A stretch of 64,000 nt of DNA from Demequina lutea (GCF_013409005.1 NZ_JACBZO010000001.1:1860001-1924000), one strand, 5' to 3'; shown: positions 47,001 through 55,253, counted from the first letter of the stretch. Numbers and translations are program-made. The notes: a model not told the origin generated them from the letters alone.

Positions 47001-48458
47001 GCGGTGCTCCCTCGCGTGAGCGAAGACGGCTTCGACTGGCTCGTGCCGGGGCTCCTCACCGAGCTCACGACGGCCACCATCAGGGCGCTGCCGAAGACCG
47101 TGCGCCGTCTCTTGGTGCCCGCCCCCGACGTGGCGAGGGACATCGTCGCGAGGATCGAGGCCCACGGCCCGTCTTGGGAGGACCGAGTGCGCTCACGTGG
47201 CGAGGCCGAGTCGTACAGGACCGAGTTCACGAGGGCCGCCCGCGACCTGCGCGCCGTCGACATCCCGGCCGATGCCTGGGCGGACGTGGACGAACGCCTC
47301 CCCTCGCACCTGCGCATCACCTTCCGGGTCACCGAGAACACCGACGGTCGCGAAGAGACGATCGAGGAATCGCGCAACCTTGCCCTCATTCAGCGAAACC
47401 TTGCGGCGCGGACCGCCCAGGCGGTGCGCAATGCCGTGTCTAGCAGCGCCGTGCGTAGTGCCCTTCCCGGCGCGGCGGCATCGGCCCCTGGGAGCGGAGC
47501 GCCGCCCAAGGGAGCGACCCCCGGTCCGCGGCCATCGGCACCCCCCATGGGCACGGGCGGAATCCACGAGCGCGAGTCCTTGACCACCTGGCCAACGGAT
47601 CTCCCTTCGGGCGCCCTTCCCGAGGTGGTCGAGAGCGACATCGGCGGGGGCACCATCGCGCGCGGCTATCCCGGGCTCGTTGACGAGGGCGCGTCCGCCG
47701 CGCTCCGGATAGCGGCCGACGCACGAGTGCGGGACGCCCTCCACGCCGACGGGGTGCGACGCCTGCTCCTCACGGAGTGCGGCCTCGCGACCAAACGCGT
47801 CACTTCACGCTGGTCGGGCACGCAGTCGCTCGCCCTCGCCGCGTCGGGATACCGCAACACGGATTCGCTCGTGACCGATCTTCAACTTTCGGCGATCCGC
47901 TCGCTCACGCCCTCCGGCGGCGACACCGACGCCGGCGCTGTGCGCGACGCCGAGCGGTACGGGGCGCTGCGGGACACCGTCAGGGGTAAGCTCGAGGACG
48001 AGGTGTTGCGTCTCGCGGTCATCGCCGTCTCGGTCGCCGAGCAGGCACGGGCTCTCGACACCGACATCCGCTCGACCACGTCGATGGCGCTTCTCGCGAC
48101 GCTTGCAGAGGCACGAGCCCTCGCCACGGACCTTGCGGGGGACGGCTTCCTGTCGCGCACCCCGCCGGAGCGCCTTCGGCACGTGCCGCGATACCTGAAG
48201 GCCGCCCGCCACCGGATTGAGAAGGCACAATCGGAGCCCGCGAGGGACGCGGAGCTGGCTTGGCGCGTGCGCGAGTTGGTCTCCGAACTCGATCGCGAAC
48301 GGGCCGCCGTCGGCGCGAGCGGCCCCGATCTCGAGGCGACCACGCGCCTGGAGCGGGCGAGATGGATGATCGAGGAGTTCAGGGTGTCGCTGTTTGCGCA
48401 GCAACTGGGAACCGACGAGCCGGTGAGCGAGAAGCGTATCCGCGCCGTTCTCGGGTGA
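44016..48458 (+). CDS. hrpA: ATP-dependent RNA helicase HrpA (DEAH box)
   Basis: 1480 aa from ATG 44016; the open frame extends upstream to 43761 without family similarity. Motifs: Walker A GETGSGKTTQIPK, DEAH in IIDEAHERS, SAT in TSATID, motif VI QRAGRAGR. HA2/OB regions and the large DUF3418 C-terminal domain follow, as in the ~1300-aa HrpA group. Two low-complexity inserts are unusual: APRGVQSNQHS repeated four times just after the SAT motif region (near residue 205) and a Gly/Ala/Ser repeat near residue 670. HrpA unwinds structured RNA and rescues stalled ribosomes. Confidence 0.95.
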   Translation: MTSTRRAGSTASKRPEVDRQKAAAARALVALPPITFPEDLPVSARRADIAAAIRDHQVVIVAGETGSGKTTQIPKIALELGRGRTGQIGHTQPRRIAARSVAERIAEELGTTLGDVVGYQVRFTQQSSERTLVKVMTDGILLAQIQHDPELRAYDTLIIDEAHERSLNIDFLLGYLTNLLPRRPDLKIIITSATIDSERFARHFAPRGVQSNQHSAPRGVQSNQHSAPRGVQSNQHSAPRGVQSNQHSAPGGPIADGGAAAETQPVAPVVEVTGRTYPIEVRYRPLAGPTKGEERDLMTGIVEACDELMREGHGDILVFLSGEREIRDAVEALEGHLGARVRDARHPQAVELLPLYSRLSAAEQHRVFASHAARRIVLATNVAETSLTVPGVHYVVDPGTARISRYSKATKVQRLPIEPISQASARQRAGRAGRLANGIAIRLYAEDDFESRPAFTEPEILRTSLASVLLHMISVGVVSSPDDVASFPFVESPDIRSIRDGLQLLTDLGAVTTGRGGKTRLTEVGRALARLPLDPRQARMIVEGAKHSVAYECAIIAAALSIQDPRERPSEKRAEADLQHRRFSTPKSDLLAYLNLWAYLREQQRELSGSAFRRLCRSEYLNYLRVREWQDLVQQLRDAAKPVGITIKPRRHERASSPADAGIGVAGASGAGASGAGAGGAGAGNAGGAPSSPAPATKMEPTFTHSWNEDAIHRSVLAGLLTQIGIQDVSPPKASSFSHLRGDARASAMRKASRRAPNEFLGARGARFAIQPNSPLAKKPPAFVMAAELVETNRLWARDVAEIDPAWAEELAGSLAKRSYSEPHWSTRQGAAMAQERVTLYGVPLVADRAVLWAKVNPVEARELFIRNALIEGEWTTHHAFFAENSRLLDEASEIEARSRTRGLVADEEALFEFYDDRIPDEVVSARHFDSWWKGARRATPDLLTFTQDLLLPEAPSFDPGAFPDAWPHGGLTLPVTYQFAPGSDADGVTVHVPLAVLPRVSEDGFDWLVPGLLTELTTATIRALPKTVRRLLVPAPDVARDIVARIEAHGPSWEDRVRSRGEAESYRTEFTRAARDLRAVDIPADAWADVDERLPSHLRITFRVTENTDGREETIEESRNLALIQRNLAARTAQAVRNAVSSSAVRSALPGAAASAPGSGAPPKGATPGPRPSAPPMGTGGIHERESLTTWPTDLPSGALPEVVESDIGGGTIARGYPGLVDEGASAALRIAADARVRDALHADGVRRLLLTECGLATKRVTSRWSGTQSLALAASGYRNTDSLVTDLQLSAIRSLTPSGGDTDAGAVRDAERYGALRDTVRGKLEDEVLRLAVIAVSVAEQARALDTDIRSTTSMALLATLAEARALATDLAGDGFLSRTPPERLRHVPRYLKAARHRIEKAQSEPARDAELAWRVRELVSELDRERAAVGASGPDLEATTRLERARWMIEEFRVSLFAQQLGTDEPVSEKRIRAVLG
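44628..44759. repeat. Four-copy 33-bp minisatellite inside hrpA
   Basis: Four nearly perfect 33-bp units start at 44628, 44661, 44694 and 44727, each beginning GCGCCCCGTGGGGTGCAAAG and encoding APRGVQSNQHS. Each has the short palindrome CCCC-GT-GGGG. The copies are almost identical, so the array is young or homogenised. Confidence 0.95.
46011..46070. repeat. Four-copy 15-bp repeat inside hrpA
   Basis: GCAGGGGCCAGCGGT twice, then GCAGGGGCCGGCGGT and GCAGGGGCCGGCAAT, encoding an Ala-Gly-Ser/Gly linker between helicase and C-terminal domains. Confidence 0.9.
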
Positions 48459-48572
48459 CCCGCGGAGCCAGTCCGCGCCGCCTGGCGGCTCCCTCTCGTC
48501 GTGGGCCGCGCGGTAAGGTGGCCCGGTCCGGCGCCCCGCGCCGAGAATCACCACCCGCGAGAAGGGGAAGTC

Positions 48573-49172
48573 GTGCCGAAGATCGTGGAAGCGACGGTGG
48601 CCGAGCACAGGGCGGCCCGCCGCGCCGCCCTACTCGACGCCGCCGTCACCCTGCTGCACGAGCGCCCCGAAGAAATCCCCGGCCTCGCGGCGGTGGGCAA
48701 GCGCGCCGGCCTGTCCCGCTCGAGCGTCTATCACTACTTTTCTTCACGCGAGGACCTGCTGGCGCAGGTGGTCGAGCACACGTTCCCGCGATGGGAGCAG
48801 CGCTTTCAGGCCGCCTACGCCGCCGAGCCCACCTCCGCTGGACGCGTTCGCGCCTTCGTCAGGGAGAACATTGGCCTGGTTTCCGACGGAGAGCACGCCC
48901 TGGCGCGCACACTCGCCGCGATCGCGCCCGCCGAACACATGGGCCGCCACTCGGCCGACTTTCACCAACGCCTGGTCGAGCCGCTCACCGAGGCCCTCGC
49001 CGAGATAGGTAGCACCGACGCCGAGCTCACGGCCCAACTCGTCAACGCTCTCGTACACTCCGGCGCCCGCCAGGTGGAATCGGGCGCCGACGCCCACGCG
49101 GTGATGGCGGGCATCCTGGAGATTCTGGACCCATACCTCGCCGCCCGCGGCGACACCGCCTCCTCAATCTGA
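48573..49172 (+). CDS. TetR-family transcriptional regulator
   Basis: 199 aa from GTG 48573, preceded by AAGGGGAAG; the frame opens earlier (48501) without family similarity. The N-terminal HTH is RRAALLDAAVTLLHERP ... IPGLAAVGKRAGLSRSSVYH, then YFSSREDLLAQVVEH. The C-terminal ligand domain contains several short helices. It precedes an ABC transporter pair on the same strand, and a perfect 9-bp inverted repeat lies in the gap between them, so it probably represses that transporter. Confidence 0.9.
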   Translation: MPKIVEATVAEHRAARRAALLDAAVTLLHERPEEIPGLAAVGKRAGLSRSSVYHYFSSREDLLAQVVEHTFPRWEQRFQAAYAAEPTSAGRVRAFVRENIGLVSDGEHALARTLAAIAPAEHMGRHSADFHQRLVEPLTEALAEIGSTDAELTAQLVNALVHSGARQVESGADAHAVMAGILEILDPYLAARGDTASSI

Positions 49173-49231
49173 CGACGACGCACCGGCGCGGTTCCGCGAC
49201 GACTCACATGCCCGACAGCGTCGAACTTGCC

Positions 49232-49285
49232 CTTATCGGTTTACCGACATATAGTCGCTAACGTTATCGACACCGAGTCGATAAC
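49232..49285. promoter_or_regulatory. TetR-type operator and promoter of the ABC transporter
   Basis: GTTATCGAC (49263-49271) and GTCGATAAC (49277-49285) form a perfect inverted repeat with a 5-bp spacer. Upstream lie TCGGT-TT-ACCGA and CGAC-ATATA-GTCG. The AT-rich ATATAGT could be the -10 region. It ends about 30 bp before the permease start. Confidence 0.65.
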
Positions 49286-49315
49286 ATCGCCCATGTCAAA
49301 GCCCGAAGGAGCCCC

Positions 49316-50458
49316 ATGTTCCTCGCCCTGCGCTCGCTGGGTTTCCAGCGCGGCCGATTCGTCCTCATCGGCCTGGTGATCAGCCTCCTTGCGCTGCTCA
49401 CCGTCATGCTTTCCGGTCTGTCTACCGGCCTGGTGAATGATGGCGTCTCCGGCCTCAAGCGCCTGCCCGCCACCGCGTTTGCCTTCGCGGCGGGAACCAA
49501 GACCGACAACGCGTTCATGCGCTCGGTCGTCGACGACTCCCAACGCGCCACGTGGGCGGCACAACCAGGAATCTCCGACGCCGAACTCTTCGGGGTGTCG
49601 ATCGTGAACACCCACACCGCAGGTGGTGCCGCGCTGGACGTCACGCTCTTCGGCGTCGGCCCCGCGTCCTTCCTGGCTCCCGAGATCGGCAGCGGCGCGA
49701 AGCTCGGGCCGACCGACGGCATCGTCCTGTCAGCCACGGCCCGCGACCGCGGAGTCGCCCTGGGCGACGTGATCACCCTCGATCGGGTCGGCACCCAACT
49801 GCGGGTGATCGGGTTCACGACCGGCCAGGACACCTTCGGCCACGTCGACGTCGGCTACGTCCCACTCGCGACCTGGCAATACCTCTCCACGGGCCGCTCC
49901 GCCGCGGGCGCGCCCACCACCGCGGACGTCGCGAACGCCGCTCACGACACCGCGAGCGCCATCGCATTGCGCGCCAGGCCGGGTGCGGGATGGGACGCCA
50001 CGCGAGGCGACGCCGCGGCCGGAACCACCACACGGTCCCTCACCGACTCGTTCGGAGCCTCGCCGGGATATACCGCCGAGACGACGACGATCACGCTCAT
50101 CCAGGCGTTCCTCTACGTGATCGTCGCGCTCGTCATCGGCGCATTCTTCACCGTGTGGACGGTGCAGCGATCCCACGAACTCGCGGTGCTGCGGGCGGTC
50201 GGCGCCTCGTCCGGCTTCCTGCTCCGCGATAGCCTTATCCAGGCCGCCGCGCTGCTGCTTACCTTCACCGGCGTCGGCGTCGGCGCGGGACTCTTTCTCG
50301 CCGCAATCATGCCCAGCGCGGTGCCCTTCGCCATCGAGGCGTCGCCCGTGGCCGCCGCCAGCGCCGTGATGGTCACTCTTGGACTCGCCGGTGCGGCACT
50401 CGCCGTGATCCGCATCGTGCGCATCGACCCCCTCACGGCCCTCGGAGGACAGCGATGA
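49316..50458 (+). CDS. ABC transporter permease, FtsX/MacB type
   Basis: 380 aa from ATG 49316, with AAGGAG upstream. An N-terminal helix (LIGLVISLLALLTVMLSGL), a ~210-residue extracytoplasmic domain, then three C-terminal helices in the FtsX domain (LIQAFLYVIVALVIGAFFTV; ELAVLRAVGASSGFLLRDSL). This is the DevC/LolC-like layout. It overlaps the ATPase start by 4 bp. With the next gene it forms an exporter or lipoprotein/antibiotic-handling machine of unknown substrate, under likely TetR control. Confidence 0.9.
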   Translation: MFLALRSLGFQRGRFVLIGLVISLLALLTVMLSGLSTGLVNDGVSGLKRLPATAFAFAAGTKTDNAFMRSVVDDSQRATWAAQPGISDAELFGVSIVNTHTAGGAALDVTLFGVGPASFLAPEIGSGAKLGPTDGIVLSATARDRGVALGDVITLDRVGTQLRVIGFTTGQDTFGHVDVGYVPLATWQYLSTGRSAAGAPTTADVANAAHDTASAIALRARPGAGWDATRGDAAAGTTTRSLTDSFGASPGYTAETTTITLIQAFLYVIVALVIGAFFTVWTVQRSHELAVLRAVGASSGFLLRDSLIQAAALLLTFTGVGVGAGLFLAAIMPSAVPFAIEASPVAAASAVMVTLGLAGAALAVIRIVRIDPLTALGGQR

Positions 50459-51168
50459 CCACACACGACGCCACCAGCACCACCACAGCGGGCATTTCCA
50501 TGACGGGCGTCACCCTCGAACTCGGGGACGGCGACCGCACCGTGCGTGCGCTCGACTCCGTCGACCTTCGCGTGGGCGCGGGCGAGTTCTTGGCGATCGT
50601 CGGCCCCTCGGGAGCCGGCAAGTCCAGCCTGCTCGCCATCGCCGGCGCGCTCGCCGCCCCCACGTCCGGTTCCGTGCGCGTGCACGGCCAAGATCTGGCC
50701 TCGCTGTCACGCCGGGCGCAGGCACGGTTTCGCCTGCACGAGATCGGCTTCGTGTTCCAGAGCGGCAACCTGGTGCCCGCCCTCACGGTCGCCGACCAAC
50801 TGAGGCTTGTCCACCGCCTTGCCGGCGGACGCACCTTCGATCCGACGAGCCTGCTTGAGCAGGTCGGCATGGCGCACAAGGCGAACCGAAGGCCCCACGA
50901 ACTCTCGGGCGGTGAGCGACAGCGAGTCGGCATCGCGCGGGCCTTGGTCAACTCCCCTTCGCTGCTGCTCGTGGACGAGCCAACTTCGTCGCTCGACCGC
51001 CAACGCAGTCAGGACATCGTGGGCCTCCTGAGTGAGGAGACACATCTCTCGAGCGTCGCGACAGTCATGGTCACCCACGACCACGACGTGCTGCACCACT
51101 GTGACAGGGTCCTCACCATGGAGGACGGGCGGCTCGATCCCGAGAGCCCGATCGTCACGGCCCGATGA
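50455..51168 (+). CDS. ABC transporter ATP-binding protein, LolD/MacB type
   Basis: 237 aa. Walker A GPSGAGKSS, Q-loop in IGFVFQSGNLVPALTV, signature LSGGERQRVGIARAL, Walker B LLLVDEPTSSLD, H-loop MVTHDHDVL. Partner of the FtsX-type permease with which it overlaps by 4 bp. It converges with the GNAT gene. Confidence 0.93.
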   Translation: MTTHDATSTTTAGISMTGVTLELGDGDRTVRALDSVDLRVGAGEFLAIVGPSGAGKSSLLAIAGALAAPTSGSVRVHGQDLASLSRRAQARFRLHEIGFVFQSGNLVPALTVADQLRLVHRLAGGRTFDPTSLLEQVGMAHKANRRPHELSGGERQRVGIARALVNSPSLLLVDEPTSSLDRQRSQDIVGLLSEETHLSSVATVMVTHDHDVLHHCDRVLTMEDGRLDPESPIVTAR

Positions 51169-51184
51169 CGGGGCGAGACTCTCG

Positions 51185-51685
51185 CTAGCGAGGCACCACG
51201 ATCTTGAAGGCGTCGTGATGTGGGATGCCCTCATCGAGGTAGCCGTCGCCGAACGTCGTGTAACCGAGCTTCTTGTAGAACGCAAGCGCGTGGTCCTGGG
51301 CGCTGAGTTCGACCCTGATGCGCCTCCCCTCACCGAACAGCGCAAGCGCCTGCCGCTCGAGTTCGATCATGAGCGCCTTGCCCGCTCCGGCGCCTCTGGC
51401 ACTCGACAGGACCGCCAAGCGACCGATGTGGGGGTGGGAGGGATCCATGTTGCCGAAGCCCACCGCAGCACCGTGTGCCGCATCGGAATGCGGTGCCACG
51501 AGGCGCCCCGTGCCAAGCACCTCGCCTTCGTCGCTGTACGCGAGTACGTGAAGCGTCCGCGGATCAATATCAATCCCGTCTCGCTCGGCGTCGGGGCTTA
51601 CTCCTTGCTCGCCGACAAAGACGGCGAACCGCACGGCCAACGCCTCGGCGAACTCCTCGGGGGTGGTGATGGAAATCACGCGCAT
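51185..51685 (-). CDS. GNAT-family N-acetyltransferase
   Basis: 166 aa, resembling the ElaA-type GNAT group: RFAVFVGEQGVSPDAERDGI near the N-terminus. The acetyl-CoA-binding motif A is IGRLAVLSSARGAGAGKALM (R/QxxGxG/A), and the last motif is AQDHALAFYKKLGYTTFGD. The substrate is unknown. Located 4 bp after rluD on the same strand, so probably co-transcribed. Confidence 0.9.
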   Translation of the reverse strand: MRVISITTPEEFAEALAVRFAVFVGEQGVSPDAERDGIDIDPRTLHVLAYSDEGEVLGTGRLVAPHSDAAHGAAVGFGNMDPSHPHIGRLAVLSSARGAGAGKALMIELERQALALFGEGRRIRVELSAQDHALAFYKKLGYTTFGDGYLDEGIPHHDAFKIVVPR

Positions 51686-51689
51686 CGTT

Positions 51690-52607
51690 CTAACCTCTCA
51701 ACTTCCCCAGGGCGTGCGCAAGATCATCGGGGTACTCGGTCGTCACCCTCACTTCTCCGTGACGCGTCGGGTGCTCGAAGGCGAGCTCCTTCGCGTGGAG
51801 CCACTGGCGCTTGAGTCCCAGTCTCTGGGCCATGACCGGGTCGCCGCCATAAGTGATGTCACCCGCGAGCGGGTGCTTGATGGCGGCCATGTGGACACGA
51901 ATCTGGTGGGTGCGGCCCGTTTCGAGGTGGACCTCGACGAGTGTCGCACCGGGGAACATCTCGAGGACCTTGTAGTGAGTGATCGAATCCCGCCCACCTT
52001 CGACCACGGCGAATTTGTAGTCAGCGGTGGGGTGGCGCCCGATCGGAGCGTCGATCGTTCCCTGAGTCGGCTCCACGTGGCCTTGAGCAACCGCGTGGTA
52101 CACCTTCTCAACGGTGCGTTCCTTGAAGGCGTGCTTGAGCGCCGAATACGCCGGCGCGGTCTTGGCGACAACCATGAGGCCCGAGGTCCCCACGTCGAGC
52201 CGGTGCACAATCCCTTGGCGCTCCGCGGCGCCCACTGGAGCGAGCGTGATCCCCGCCGAGGCAAGCGCTCCCGTGACTGTGGGCCCCTCCCATCCGGGAG
52301 AGGGGTGCGCCGCCACGCCAACTGGCTTATCGATGACGATGATGTCTTCGTCCTCATAGACGGCCACCAGGCCGCCGGGAATCGACGGCTCGGGGACCGC
52401 ACCGCGCTCGTTGGGCAGGTCTACCGCGAGAACGCCGTCGGCCAAAAGGTCCGACTTGCCGAGCGTGTTGCCGTTGAGGCTCACTCCCCCGGCCTCAACA
52501 ATGTCGGCCGCCTTGGAGCGGCTCAGGCCAAGCATTCGCGCGAGCGCGACATCGGCGCGCTGGCCTACGAGTGCGTCAGGAACTGGAAGGTAGCGAGTGT
52601 CACTCAC
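51690..52607 (-). CDS. rluD: 23S rRNA pseudouridine synthase, RluD type
   Basis: 305 aa. The N-terminal S4 RNA-binding domain (RADVALARMLGLSRSKAADI ... SLNG) is followed by the RsuA/RluA catalytic domain: IVHRLDVGTSGLMVVAKT with the catalytic Asp, and TGRTHQIRVHMAAIKHPLAG. It makes pseudouridines in 23S rRNA helix 69 if truly RluD; the RluA/RluC subtype cannot be excluded. It overlaps lspA by 4 bp, the usual lspA-rluD pairing. Confidence 0.94.
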   Translation of the reverse strand: MSDTRYLPVPDALVGQRADVALARMLGLSRSKAADIVEAGGVSLNGNTLGKSDLLADGVLAVDLPNERGAVPEPSIPGGLVAVYEDEDIIVIDKPVGVAAHPSPGWEGPTVTGALASAGITLAPVGAAERQGIVHRLDVGTSGLMVVAKTAPAYSALKHAFKERTVEKVYHAVAQGHVEPTQGTIDAPIGRHPTADYKFAVVEGGRDSITHYKVLEMFPGATLVEVHLETGRTHQIRVHMAAIKHPLAGDITYGGDPVMAQRLGLKRQWLHAKELAFEHPTRHGEVRVTTEYPDDLAHALGKLRG

Positions 52608-53134
52608 GAGGAGGCATCTTCGAAGGCGTCCGCCTTCCCCTTCGACGAAGACGGACCTTCCGGGAGAGGCATCAACGGTTTGCGTCCCAGCATGCTCATC
52701 ACCATAAATGTCACGGCCGAGCCAACGATCGCCATGTCAGCCACATTGCCGACGAAAAAGTTGTGATAGTTGATCATGTCGACCACGTGCCCGCGCCCAA
52801 ATCCCGGCGCCCGGAAGAGCCTGTCAAGGAGGTTGCCTAGGGCCCCGCCCAAGGCGATCCCAAAGAGTCCGACCGACCACCACGTCCGCGCCCGTCGGGC
52901 GTAGTAGGCGATTCCGACGGTGACAACGGCGGCCACCACCGTGAGCACCCACGTGTAGTTCTCGCCCAGCGAGAACGCGGCGCCCGAGTTGAAGACCAGC
53001 TGGAACGAAATCACGCCGTCAATGACGTGGTGACGCACTCCGGGTGTGAGAGAACTCAGCGCCCACTGCTTGGTGAAGACATCGAGGGCGACTACGAGGA
53101 CCGCGGCCAGCCACACGGCCGGCCGCACGGTCAA
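52604..53134 (-). CDS. lspA: Signal peptidase II (lipoprotein signal peptidase)
   Basis: 176 aa from TTG 53134, whose TTGA overlaps the stop of the upstream gene and lies 5 nt after GGAG; GTG 53128 is the alternative. The open frame extends to 53230 within the previous gene. Four membrane helices. Conserved blocks: FNSGAAFSLGENYTW, GGALGNLLDRLFRAPGFGRG (first catalytic Asp), VVDMI, and VGNVADMAIV (second catalytic Asp). It cleaves prolipoproteins such as the three encoded at 26105, 27609 and 29714. Confidence 0.94.
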   Translation of the reverse strand: MTVRPAVWLAAVLVVALDVFTKQWALSSLTPGVRHHVIDGVISFQLVFNSGAAFSLGENYTWVLTVVAAVVTVGIAYYARRARTWWSVGLFGIALGGALGNLLDRLFRAPGFGRGHVVDMINYHNFFVGNVADMAIVGSAVTFMVMSMLGRKPLMPLPEGPSSSKGKADAFEDASS

Positions 53135-53583
53135 CGGCGCTCCTCGCGCTGCTTGCAAGCGACGCAGTGGGTGGCGCGCGGGAACGCCTGCAGGCGCGCC
53201 TTGCCGATGCCCTGAGAACACGAGATGCACGCGCCGAAGGCGTGGTTCTGGATGCGCCGCAACGCGTCTACAGACTCCTCAAGCATTTCGCGGGTGTTGT
53301 TGACGATCGACATCTCCTGCTCGCGCTCGAGTGCGGTCGAGCCGGCGTCGGCTTGGTCATCGCCCGAGCCCTCGGAGGTGTGAAGAAGGTCATCGAGGTC
53401 AACCTCGTTGGCACGGAACTCGACAAGCAGTCGCTCGACGTCGGCATTGAGGGTCACGACAATGTCGCGAAGCTCGCCTATCTTCCACGGCTCGTCTCCG
53501 TCGCGTACTGCGACAGCCTTGGCATCGGCCGCCTTCAAGTCCGCGGGGTCCACCTTAACGATGGGAACGTCTGTGCTCGTCAT
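53131..53583 (-). CDS. TraR/DksA-family zinc-finger protein
   Basis: 150 aa from ATG 53583 with GAGG upstream. A long N-terminal coiled coil (EQEMSIVNNTREMLEESVDA) leads to the zinc finger CISCSQGIGKARLQAFPRAT-HCVACK (CxxC...CxxC). DksA-like proteins act in the RNA polymerase secondary channel. Located between divIVA and lspA in many actinobacteria. Confidence 0.92.
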   Translation of the reverse strand: MTSTDVPIVKVDPADLKAADAKAVAVRDGDEPWKIGELRDIVVTLNADVERLLVEFRANEVDLDDLLHTSEGSGDDQADAGSTALEREQEMSIVNNTREMLEESVDALRRIQNHAFGACISCSQGIGKARLQAFPRATHCVACKQREERR

Positions 53584-53635
53584 GAGGTCCTCACTTGGGT
53601 AACGGAGCGAGAGTAGTCGCACTCTCGAGTAAAGG

Positions 53636-53678
53636 CAACGCGCCGCGCTGGGACAACAGTCCCAAGCCCGGCGCGTTG
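53636..53678 (-). terminator. Strong hairpin between divIVA and the DksA-like gene
   Basis: CAACGCGCCG (53636-53645) pairs perfectly with CGGCGCGTTG (53669-53678), and inside it TGGGAC (53649) pairs with GTCCCA (53659). There is no T-run on either side, so it may be a T-less actinobacterial terminator or a processing site 12 bp after the divIVA stop. Confidence 0.6.
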
Positions 53679-53689
53679 CGGTGACGCTG

Positions 53690-54841
53690 TTAGAAGTTCC
53701 AGCGAGGTGCTTCCTCTTCTGGGTCCGCCTCTGCTGGTGCGGCTGGCGTCGAGGAGCCGTCGGCTGGAATCTCCGCCGCCTTGGGCGTCGCCGAGGGCGC
53801 AAACGGGTTGGCGTCCTTAAACGGCGAGGCAAAAGGGCTCGCGGACTGAGGCATCCCGGGGAAGGGTGGCAACTCTTCGGCGAACGACGGAACCGGTACG
53901 GCTTCGCTCACGTGAAAGCCCTGAGCACGGATTTCCGGCTCGGCCGTCGGCGCGAAAGGTTCCGGCGCGGCAACAGCGCCGACCGATGGCTGCGGCTCGG
54001 CGCTGAGGTCCACCCCGGGCACCGCGACGGGCTCTTTGGGAGCCACGGGCTGCTCGGCCGCGAACCCGCCGCCGAAGAGCGGTGGTTCTGGGGTCATGGA
54101 CGGAGCATCGTCACCGGGCGCATCGTCACCGGGCGCATCGTCACCGGGCGCATCGTCACCGGGCGCACCGACACCGGGCGCACCGACACCGGGCGCACCG
54201 ACACCGGGCGCACCGACACCGGGCGCACCGACACCGGGCGCACCGACTCCCGGCGCACCGACACCGCCTCGTGCAGAATTGTGCTCGAGATCTCCCAGGA
54301 GGTTCTCGAGGTAGTTGCGCAGGTGACCCCGGTAGTCCCGCTCGAACCGCCTGAGGTCGTCGATGCGCCGCTCAAGGTCCGCTCGCTCGGAATCGAGCGA
54401 CTGCATCCGCACACGCGCGTCGGTCGCCGCCTGCTCGACAATTGACTCGGCCTTGGACTTGCCCTCGTCGATGATGCGGTCTCGCTCAGCCTCGCCCGCC
54501 TGGACATAGTCGTCATGGAGCTTCTGCGCCATAGACAACATCGTGGTGGCCGACGGCGGGTTCGGGTCGGTGGCCGCAGCGAGGAGGTCGGCGGAGGCGG
54601 ATGACACGCCGCCCGGCCGCTCGGCTGCTGGGGCCGGCGCGGCGGCTGCGGCAACTGGTGCACCGCCCGCCTGATACTGCGACAGGCGCGCCTGCAACTC
54701 GTCGCGCTCGGCGGTGAGCGCGGAGATGGCGTTCGCGACCTCATCGAGGAAGTCGTCGACCTCGTCCTGATCAAAACCTTCGCGGTACTTCGTCTTGGAG
54801 AACGCCTTGTTCAGAACGTCCTCAGCGGTGAGCAACGCCAT
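53690..54841 (-). CDS. wag31: DivIVA/Wag31-family polar growth and septum protein
   Basis: 383 aa. The N-terminal DivIVA membrane-binding domain is ALLTAEDVLNKAFSKTKYRE and GFDQDEVDDFLDEVANAIS. A coiled coil follows (VQAGEAERDRIIDEGKSKAE; RRIDDLRRFERDYRGHLRNY). The region between the coiled coil and the C-terminus holds GVGAP and GDDAP pentapeptide repeats. Wag31 directs cell-wall synthesis to poles and septum in actinobacteria. It is the lowest-coordinate gene of the division cluster, downstream of yggT. Confidence 0.95.
   Translation of the reverse strand: MALLTAEDVLNKAFSKTKYREGFDQDEVDDFLDEVANAISALTAERDELQARLSQYQAGGAPVAAAAAPAPAAERPGGVSSASADLLAAATDPNPPSATTMLSMAQKLHDDYVQAGEAERDRIIDEGKSKAESIVEQAATDARVRMQSLDSERADLERRIDDLRRFERDYRGHLRNYLENLLGDLEHNSARGGVGAPGVGAPGVGAPGVGAPGVGAPGVGAPGVGAPGDDAPGDDAPGDDAPGDDAPSMTPEPPLFGGGFAAEQPVAPKEPVAVPGVDLSAEPQPSVGAVAAPEPFAPTAEPEIRAQGFHVSEAVPVPSFAEELPPFPGMPQSASPFASPFKDANPFAPSATPKAAEIPADGSSTPAAPAEADPEEEAPRWNF
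54105..54264. repeat. 15-bp tandem array inside divIVA
   Basis: Four GCATCGTCACCGGGC units (54105-54164), then about seven GCACCGACACCGGGC-like units to 54264. On the minus strand they encode GVGAP and GDDAP repeats in the Pro/Asp-rich tail. Confidence 0.93.
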
Positions 54842-54953
54842 GCGTCATCCCTCCTCGCGTCGCGGAACGCGCAGCGCGCGTGCCTCGTGTGCAGTGGTCA
54901 CGTATTCCCCCTACGTATCGGCGGGGGCTTGAGTTCCTCACGCGCGTAGCCAC

Positions 54954-55253
54954 CTAACCAATCTGTGTCTTCAGCGCCGTCAGGAGCTGTTGAAGCGCCA
55001 TCACCGCGATAAAGACGATGAGAAACGCCACGTCCAATCGGATCGCGCCGATGCTAATCGGAGGAATAACTCTCCGCAACGGCTTGATTAGCGGGTCGGT
55101 CACGGTGTACACCGATTCGACCAACAGCGCTGGCACTCCAGCCGGGCGCCAGTCGTGCGCGAAGGAGAGCACGAAAGACAGAACAATCCGTGCGATCAGC
55201 ATGATCCAGACGATCCACAGCACGAAAAGGGCGAGATCAATTGCGAAGGGCAC
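54954..55253 (-). CDS. YggT-family membrane protein
   Basis: 99 aa. Two YggT-type hydrophobic segments: LALFVLWIVWIMLIARIVLS and IRLDVAFLIVFIAVMALQQL. They are separated by the conserved loop YTVTDPLIKPLRRVIPPISI. It lies between sepF and divIVA as in most Gram-positive division clusters. Its role is unsettled; proposed in membrane or osmotic functions. Confidence 0.93.
   Translation of the reverse strand: MPFAIDLALFVLWIVWIMLIARIVLSFVLSFAHDWRPAGVPALLVESVYTVTDPLIKPLRRVIPPISIGAIRLDVAFLIVFIAVMALQQLLTALKTQIG

Noticed and set aside
53681-54445. Plus-strand frame with GRTDT and GRIVT repeats
   Set aside because: Shadow of the 15-bp array in divIVA.
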